A stretch of 25,755 bases of DNA from the NCBI GenBank assembly GCA_900767585.1, contig CAAFZP010000108.1, forward strand, positions 1 through 25,755, in the 5' to 3' direction. The translations under genes and the position numbers were made by a program. Shown here in pieces: positions 22,501 to 25,755 of this stretch. The notes under the pieces are model-generated. The model did no database searches. It saw only the letters and a list, made by a program, of their open reading frames with translations, and had not been told where the DNA came from. The stretch is from Lachnospiraceae bacterium. Its GTDB lineage: Bacteria > Bacillota > Clostridia > Lachnospirales > Lachnospiraceae. Every line of letters starts with the position of its first letter. The first letter of the stretch is position 1.

Positions 22501-25190
22501 TAATCCGGATATGAAATGTTATCTGTATCGTCAATCAGATAATAAACTTTTCCGGCAGGTACAGTCAGTTTCACCCATTTTCCTGTGTACTTTATGTTCT
22601 GATCACTGCTGTTATCCTTAAACGAAATCGCCTGTTTCATGACATGATTCAAATCAACTTTTTCATCAACAACCAATTCCTTCACCGAAGCTTGTTCAAT
22701 CGGCGAATTTGCAATCCCTGTATAATCACTCATTTCACTAAATTTAAGAGATTCATCACTACCATTCATTTTTGACAGAACAAGATAAAATGTCTGTGCT
22801 TCATCCGTTTCATTTTGTAATGAATAAATTGATCTTCCTGTATATTTTTTATCTTGTAACGTCTGTTTGGTGTATGTTCCATCCTCTTTTACATAAGCTG
22901 TCAGTAAAGAATCTGGTACTTGCTCGTATTGATTAGTAATTGTACATTTCAGCTCTTTTTTCGCTGGCAATGTCAGTTTGCATACATATATGTGATCTAC
23001 AACATAATCAATCCAATTTGTATCGCCCATCCATACAAGTTTCAGGTTGTTATGCTGTAATTCATATGTCTGGCCAGCTGATACTTCATCTGCAGATGAC
23101 AGAAACTCTTCATATGAAGGAAGTGTGTTAGTTACTTCTAAAGAAAGATTCTGATAAGCTTCTTCTGCGTCTATCAACTGCCCATCTTTGTATGCACGAA
23201 CAATCACAAAATATTTAACTGTCAAATCATCATAAGATAGGGCAAATCCATCACATGTCCAATTAGGATTAACATATTTATTTAGATATGGATTTACTGT
23301 TCCATCTGTCATCAATTCAAAACAATTTATATCATATGTGTATTCTGAACCAGAAGGACAAGTGAATTTCAATGACATCTGTTTTGCCTGCTCTTTTGAT
23401 GGTGTATAAGAAAGAATTCGACCATTTGTATATCGAATCTCCGACTCTTCATCACGATAGCTTACATATTGTTCTGGCTTTGTAATTGTGTTCTTTCCTA
23501 ACTTCAGCTCATCCGAATCCGCATTTTTTAATGGAATGATATTTTTTTCTGTTGCATTGAATGATAATGTCAAATTCTCCATATCATAATCATTGATCCA
23601 GACATAGTAATCTTTTGGCTGATTGGTTCCATTCATCAAATTTTCCTCTGATTCATGAACAATATTAAAAGCATTATCATTTAAATTATCAAAAATATAA
23701 TATTGAATGTAATTTTTTCCTGATGCACTTAATTTATAAATGGAAGATGCAGGTACTGTAATTTTATAGAGTGCTCCTGCACTATATTCAAACCCTAATT
23801 CACTCCAATCTGGTACTCCAGCCAGGAATATCGAAGGCTTCTGCATATTAAAATTAATAGAATCCCCTGCTTCCATTGAAATTGCATCTGTTTTACATTC
23901 TGCAAGTTTTTTCACAGAAGTATATTGTATGGATACATTTGATACATCACTATCTTTTATCAGGCTTTTTAATACAATATAATAATCACGATCTTTGGAA
24001 TCCAAGTTTGAAACCATTGTATAATAAATTTTTTTAGATTCAGAGTCTGTGAAACAGTTATATCCATCTTTCTCGATTGTTCGATCTGCATTATATACGC
24101 TAAAATAGCCATTGTTTGAAGTTACCTGTATACCTGCTACTTCATTCGGTTTCAAAGTTATCTTGTAGACATATCTCTGTTCACCATCTATTTTTACAAG
24201 TTTATCTGTAGTTGTAACAGTATGTACGATGTCTTTTTCCAATGGCGTGGTTTCTACTTCGGATAAACTCTTAATTTCATGGAAACTATATTTGCATGGA
24301 ACTGGATAGTTTCCAAGTTTTTTACTTAATAGAATATATCCACCTTCCGGAAGTGTAACGCTGGTACTTCCGGTGTAACAGGAGAATTGTGTGGTATAAT
24401 TTCCTTCTTTATCAAAAATGCTGCCATATGTGGAACAAGAACTATCAGATAGCGTTAATTCATATGTAACAGTCTTTTCTTTTTCATTTTTAAGAAGCCA
24501 GCCAGAATCGCTATAGCAACTATAATCATGATCAGCAAACAAAACAGATGGTACAAAATTATCTGCCGATTCATCAAAATCATTCTCCTGATCCAAAGAG
24601 ATTGGTTTTGCTTTGGATAGACATTCGGAGATACCTGTTCCATTTGTAAAAGATACGTTACATGTATATTTCTGAGATTGGTCTGAAATTGAATCCGCTG
24701 GTCTTATAATCCAGATATAAATGATTTGTTCTGTATTTTCTTTGTTCGTATATCCGACATTATTATATAGAAAAAGGCTATGATTAAAATCATTCTCTTT
24801 GTATAATTGGAAATAACAATTATACAAGTCATTTGTTGTTATGTTAGCTTGAAATAAAACCGTTTGTCCTGCTCCGATTTTCATTTTTACAAGCTTGCCA
24901 TAGGATGTGCCTGGTGTACCTTCGTATGTGTTAGTAGAAGTCACATACTGATATTGTTCTGTTGATAATATAACATTGTTTAATTCGATATCCTTCCCAG
25001 CGGTCATATCGACTTCTTCATAGCTGCCTTCTTTTGCCAATTCTGCAATCGACTTGACCTCTTTGGTCTCGCCATCCGATTCTGCAGCTTTTGCTATCTT
25101 ATATTGATTTAAAACCAGCAGTAAAAGCATACAAAACGCAAGTAAAACCATCATTTGTTTTTGCTTGAATCTTATTTTCCTGTAATTCAT
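19578..25190 (-). CDS. Very large secreted surface protein with Ig-like, Cys-pair and ChW repeat domains
   Basis: This 1870-residue exported protein has unknown function. A signal peptide (basic start, hydrophobic 14-28, AKAAES cleavage region) is followed by about ten divergent units of roughly 130 residues up to residue 1320. Most units contain a strand like LYKITVPAS or KWVKLTVPAG, resembling pre-peptidase C-terminal-type beta sandwiches. Then come a Big_2 Ig-like domain (about 1325-1410, ending GEVKALKKGKTFIYATA) and a module of Cys pairs (CTH, CKIC, CTVC; 1413-1490). A Pro/Asp/Lys linker and six ChW repeats (about 1525-1850) complete it. There is no LPxTG motif or C-terminal anchor, so ChW repeats may hold it to the wall. 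No catalytic domain is recognised; adhesion or polysaccharide binding is plausible. GGGAGG lies 7 bases before the ATG. It follows the LytTR gene after 43 bases. Confidence 0.9.
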   Translation of the reverse strand: MNYRKIRFKQKQMMVLLAFCMLLLLVLNQYKIAKAAESDGETKEVKSIAELAKEGSYEEVDMTAGKDIELNNVILSTEQYQYVTSTNTYEGTPGTSYGKLVKMKIGAGQTVLFQANITTNDLYNCYFQLYKENDFNHSLFLYNNVGYTNKENTEQIIYIWIIRPADSISDQSQKYTCNVSFTNGTGISECLSKAKPISLDQENDFDESADNFVPSVLFADHDYSCYSDSGWLLKNEKEKTVTYELTLSDSSCSTYGSIFDKEGNYTTQFSCYTGSTSVTLPEGGYILLSKKLGNYPVPCKYSFHEIKSLSEVETTPLEKDIVHTVTTTDKLVKIDGEQRYVYKITLKPNEVAGIQVTSNNGYFSVYNADRTIEKDGYNCFTDSESKKIYYTMVSNLDSKDRDYYIVLKSLIKDSDVSNVSIQYTSVKKLAECKTDAISMEAGDSINFNMQKPSIFLAGVPDWSELGFEYSAGALYKITVPASSIYKLSASGKNYIQYYIFDNLNDNAFNIVHESEENLMNGTNQPKDYYVWINDYDMENLTLSFNATEKNIIPLKNADSDELKLGKNTITKPEQYVSYRDEESEIRYTNGRILSYTPSKEQAKQMSLKFTCPSGSEYTYDINCFELMTDGTVNPYLNKYVNPNWTCDGFALSYDDLTVKYFVIVRAYKDGQLIDAEEAYQNLSLEVTNTLPSYEEFLSSADEVSAGQTYELQHNNLKLVWMGDTNWIDYVVDHIYVCKLTLPAKKELKCTITNQYEQVPDSLLTAYVKEDGTYTKQTLQDKKYTGRSIYSLQNETDEAQTFYLVLSKMNGSDESLKFSEMSDYTGIANSPIEQASVKELVVDEKVDLNHVMKQAISFKDNSSDQNIKYTGKWVKLTVPAGKVYYLIDDTDNISYPDYVIEYDADWNPACYNQQNYEHNAYYEGVYYLCYADESENVERTIILKDAPGIQTLKDKAVPITDAEIQAGKFKTKYLNQIYAYQTKWMTEGGFGNLHKITVSPYTSYLLKSYYGFDICVYSDDAETFVDYNNIVNDTDKEKTFYIWTGNTGYSRNILSFAIQIEKSESVTSRYASAEKLVKGKTTFRYDETNPSYAKKLINNTNYYTNYYNKKEFAYAKVYCLDTPGDYTLTLTADNADVNHAAYLIDDFESTKISSRSEIYLDAGEKKYLVVTADPDNLNANVYLTLSDTTDNRRITKNDDEATELVMGSNVLLSTGRKDYYYYDTDTYDNGISKIHGILESGKLYKYVVKPNNNIVIDAESLSKGYITFVSSDGHIDRTIFGEESSSTKKYIFKNKESVAQTIYLLAVVETDTTIKISDSSDKKYVEKIEISAGDKDLTNILVGDTFKLSATVTPDDADDTSIYWECEDEDIASVDRATGEVKALKKGKTFIYATANDDFNTYAELEITIRETACTHADTELRNVKAATCTTLGYTGDTYCKICNTVLEKGKTVDMIAHTSSDWIIDKAATVDAEGSRHKECTVCKTVLEKEAIAKLPKPDPTPDPKPQPDPKPDPTPQPEVTPDVTVRYTTHVQSIGWQGDENDANKWFVNGFMAGTSGRAKRLEGIKIRVSGNSNLGIQYTTHCQTYGWLPWSSNGEMNGTQGEAKRLEAIKIRLTGKDKDKYDVYYRVHAQSYGWLGWAKNGACAGTAGQGKRLEGIQILVVKKNTPAPGLSYADVNLTDRTNLDRPYVTSISGDVVIPGYSDDTNIMYKTHVRTYGWQGWKLNGAVSGTFGEAKRLEGINIRLTNQQYSGSVVYTTHVQTYGWQGNESNPNTWKRDGQMSGTSGEAKRLEAIRIALTGEMAEHYDIYYRVHAQSFGWLNWAKNGEPSGTAGLAKRLEGIQIVLVPKGSGAPANTYNNVTAARRESFIK
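19650..20615 (-). repeat. Six ChW (clostridial hydrophobic W) repeats in two triads
   Basis: Each copy is about 47 residues on the pattern Y-T-T-H-V-Q-x-x-G-W-x-G-W...NG..SGT.G.AKRLE.I.I.L. Copies 1-3 and 4-6 are separated by a linker of about 40 residues. Copies 3 and 6 share YYRVHAQS and GWAKNG/NWAKNG, and copies 2 and 5 are both followed by a charged TG...Y spacer. This indicates a three-repeat block that was duplicated. The Gly-Trp and Arg-Leu-Glu positions are conserved in all six. ChW repeats occur in exported clostridial proteins and are linked to surface attachment or carbohydrate binding. Confidence 0.88.
21230..25080 (-). repeat. About ten highly divergent tandem protein units in the large surface protein
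   Basis: The encoded region shows a recurring layout. A short segment ends in L-x-x-G (ATELVMGSN, AEKLVKGKT, DELKLGKNT, DEVSAGQTY, AISMEAGDS). About 30-50 residues later comes a hydrophobic strand of the KITLKPNE/KITVPASS/KLTVPAGK/KITVSPYT type. A Y-x-x-Y/D strand and a YYVWI or YYLVL-type strand close the unit. Identity between units is low. The repeat is seen at pattern level only and boundaries are approximate. Confidence 0.55.
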
Positions 25191-25233
25191 CCTGTTTCCT
25201 CCCTTTTTTATCTTTTTATCTTATTATTTAGCT

Positions 25234-25560
25234 TTACCTCGCAACCCCTCCTTTAAATGTTCTTCCTATACTAATATTGGTTCCGTCCTTCAATACCAGA
25301 TATCTTGAATGGATAGATGTAACATAATCCATATTCGCAATATACCCGGTATGGCAGCGGACAAAGTTCTTTGGCAGGCGCTCCTGCATAGATTTTAATG
25401 TGTCGTAGCACTCATAATTCTCATTTTTTGTTGCGATGCGGATTTTTCTGGAATTTCGTTCGATATATAAGATCTCACTCATGTTAATCATGATTTTTTT
25501 CTTGTCACATATGATTTCTATAAAAGAATCTGGAACATATACGTTTTTGTTGTTTATCAT
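25234..25560 (-). CDS. LytTR-domain DNA-binding regulator (no receiver domain)
   Basis: This 108-residue transcription factor consists of little more than a LytTR domain. Family landmarks are SEILYIERNSRKIRIAT, the middle ERLPKNFVRCHTGYIANMDYVTSIH, and the end YLVLKDGTNISIGRTF. There is no REC domain, so it is not phosphorylated in the usual way. It may respond to a membrane partner elsewhere or simply to its own level. The start is ATG 25560 (MINNKN), 7 bases after GGAG; an in-frame ATG at 25575 overlaps that binding site. It lies 43 bases upstream of the large surface protein gene in the same direction, with no terminator between, so it probably controls that operon. Confidence 0.9.
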   Translation of the reverse strand: MINNKNVYVPDSFIEIICDKKKIMINMSEILYIERNSRKIRIATKNENYECYDTLKSMQERLPKNFVRCHTGYIANMDYVTSIHSRYLVLKDGTNISIGRTFKGGVAR

Positions 25561-25589
25561 TTTGCCTCTCCCCATTCCAACTTGATTTG

Positions 25590-25659
25590 ATTATATTTCG
25601 TATGCAATATAAAAATCTATATACCTTGTATAAACGACACTTCAGATTGCATAAACAAC
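25590..25659 (-). promoter_or_regulatory. Promoter region with 21-bp-spaced direct repeats, candidate LytTR operator
   Basis: The minus strand shows GTTGTTTATGC (25659-25649) and GTCGTTTATAC (25638-25628), matching at 9 of 11 positions with 21-bp periodicity. The shared GTTTAT core fits the GTTN(A/G)(T/G) half of the LytTR family consensus, whose two half-sites are spaced by about two helical turns. TATAAT at 25595-25590 is a candidate -10 with no good -35, about 30 bases before the start codon. This is the layout of an activated promoter. Confidence 0.5.
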
Positions 25660-25731
25660 TAATTCGACTTTACTAATCCACGCAAAAAATAGCAAGTTCT
25701 TCAGTGCACACAGATTTTGTGTGATGGTCAA

Positions 25732-25755
25732 ATATATATATATATATATATATAT
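25732..25755. repeat. AT dinucleotide run at the window end
   Basis: Twelve uninterrupted AT copies run to the last base. The 180 bases upstream of the LytTR gene contain no gene. Such a run at a sequence end may mark an assembly break. Confidence 0.9.

Noticed and set aside
25707..25723. CACACA/TGTGTG inverted repeat
   Set aside because: Six-base arms of a simple alternating sequence without a T-run; too weak to call a terminator or operator.
1..25755. CRISPR arrays, insertion sequences, prophage or tRNA genes
   Set aside because: I saw no regularly spaced identical repeats, transposase motifs or tRNA-like cloverleaves apart from the tRNA-like part of tmRNA.

Overview
The window looks like a piece of a Lachnospiraceae-type (Clostridia, Firmicutes) chromosome. 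The basis is the protein sequences, strong Gram-positive ribosome binding sites (AGGAGG type), moderate-to-low GC, ChW cell-wall repeats, and a secG-rnr-smpB-ssrA block. I cannot resolve genus or species by eye. All genes but one (11491-11952) lie on the minus strand, so transcription runs from high to low coordinates. The right end is a pure AT dinucleotide run, which may be a contig end.

Positions 1-11300 form a phosphate region. On the minus strand the order is: a small (p)ppGpp synthetase (SAS); the operon nptA-pstS2-ppk (Na/Pi symporter, phosphate-binding lipoprotein, polyphosphate kinase); a candidate structured non-coding RNA; a stand-alone DRE-TIM aldolase-like gene; and pstS-pstC-pstA-pstB-phoU-phoB' (the response regulator is cut by the window edge). 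Direct repeats of TTTACA/TTAACA type at about 11-bp spacing, resembling Pho boxes, precede nptA and pstS. A shorter copy lies upstream of the SAS gene. Uptake, storage as polyphosphate, and the stringent response may therefore share phosphate control. Both PstS proteins have their halves in swapped order relative to textbook PstS, that is, they are circularly permuted.

Positions 11300-15800 hold a small two-TM membrane protein on the plus strand. It faces, on the minus strand, secG - rnr (RNase R) - smpB - small one-TM protein - ssrA (tmRNA). This is the trans-translation and RNA-decay module with the preprotein translocase subunit SecG. The rnr and smpB reading frames overlap by 56 bp.

Positions 15800-19500 hold eno (enolase), xpt (xanthine phosphoribosyltransferase) and gpmI (cofactor-independent phosphoglycerate mutase), which are lower glycolysis and purine salvage.

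Positions 19500-25755 hold an 1870-residue secreted surface protein. It has a signal peptide, about ten divergent beta-sandwich units, a Big_2 Ig-like domain, a Cys-pair module, a Pro/Asp-rich linker and six ChW repeats in two triads. Directly upstream is a LytTR-only DNA-binding regulator, and a 21-bp-spaced direct repeat that could be its operator lies upstream of that.

The most interesting items are the permuted PstS pair, the four-hairpin RNA between ppk and the aldolase gene, the LytTR/giant-protein unit, and the Pho-box-like sites including the one at the SAS gene. Protein functions were assigned from recognised motifs only; no database search was possible.
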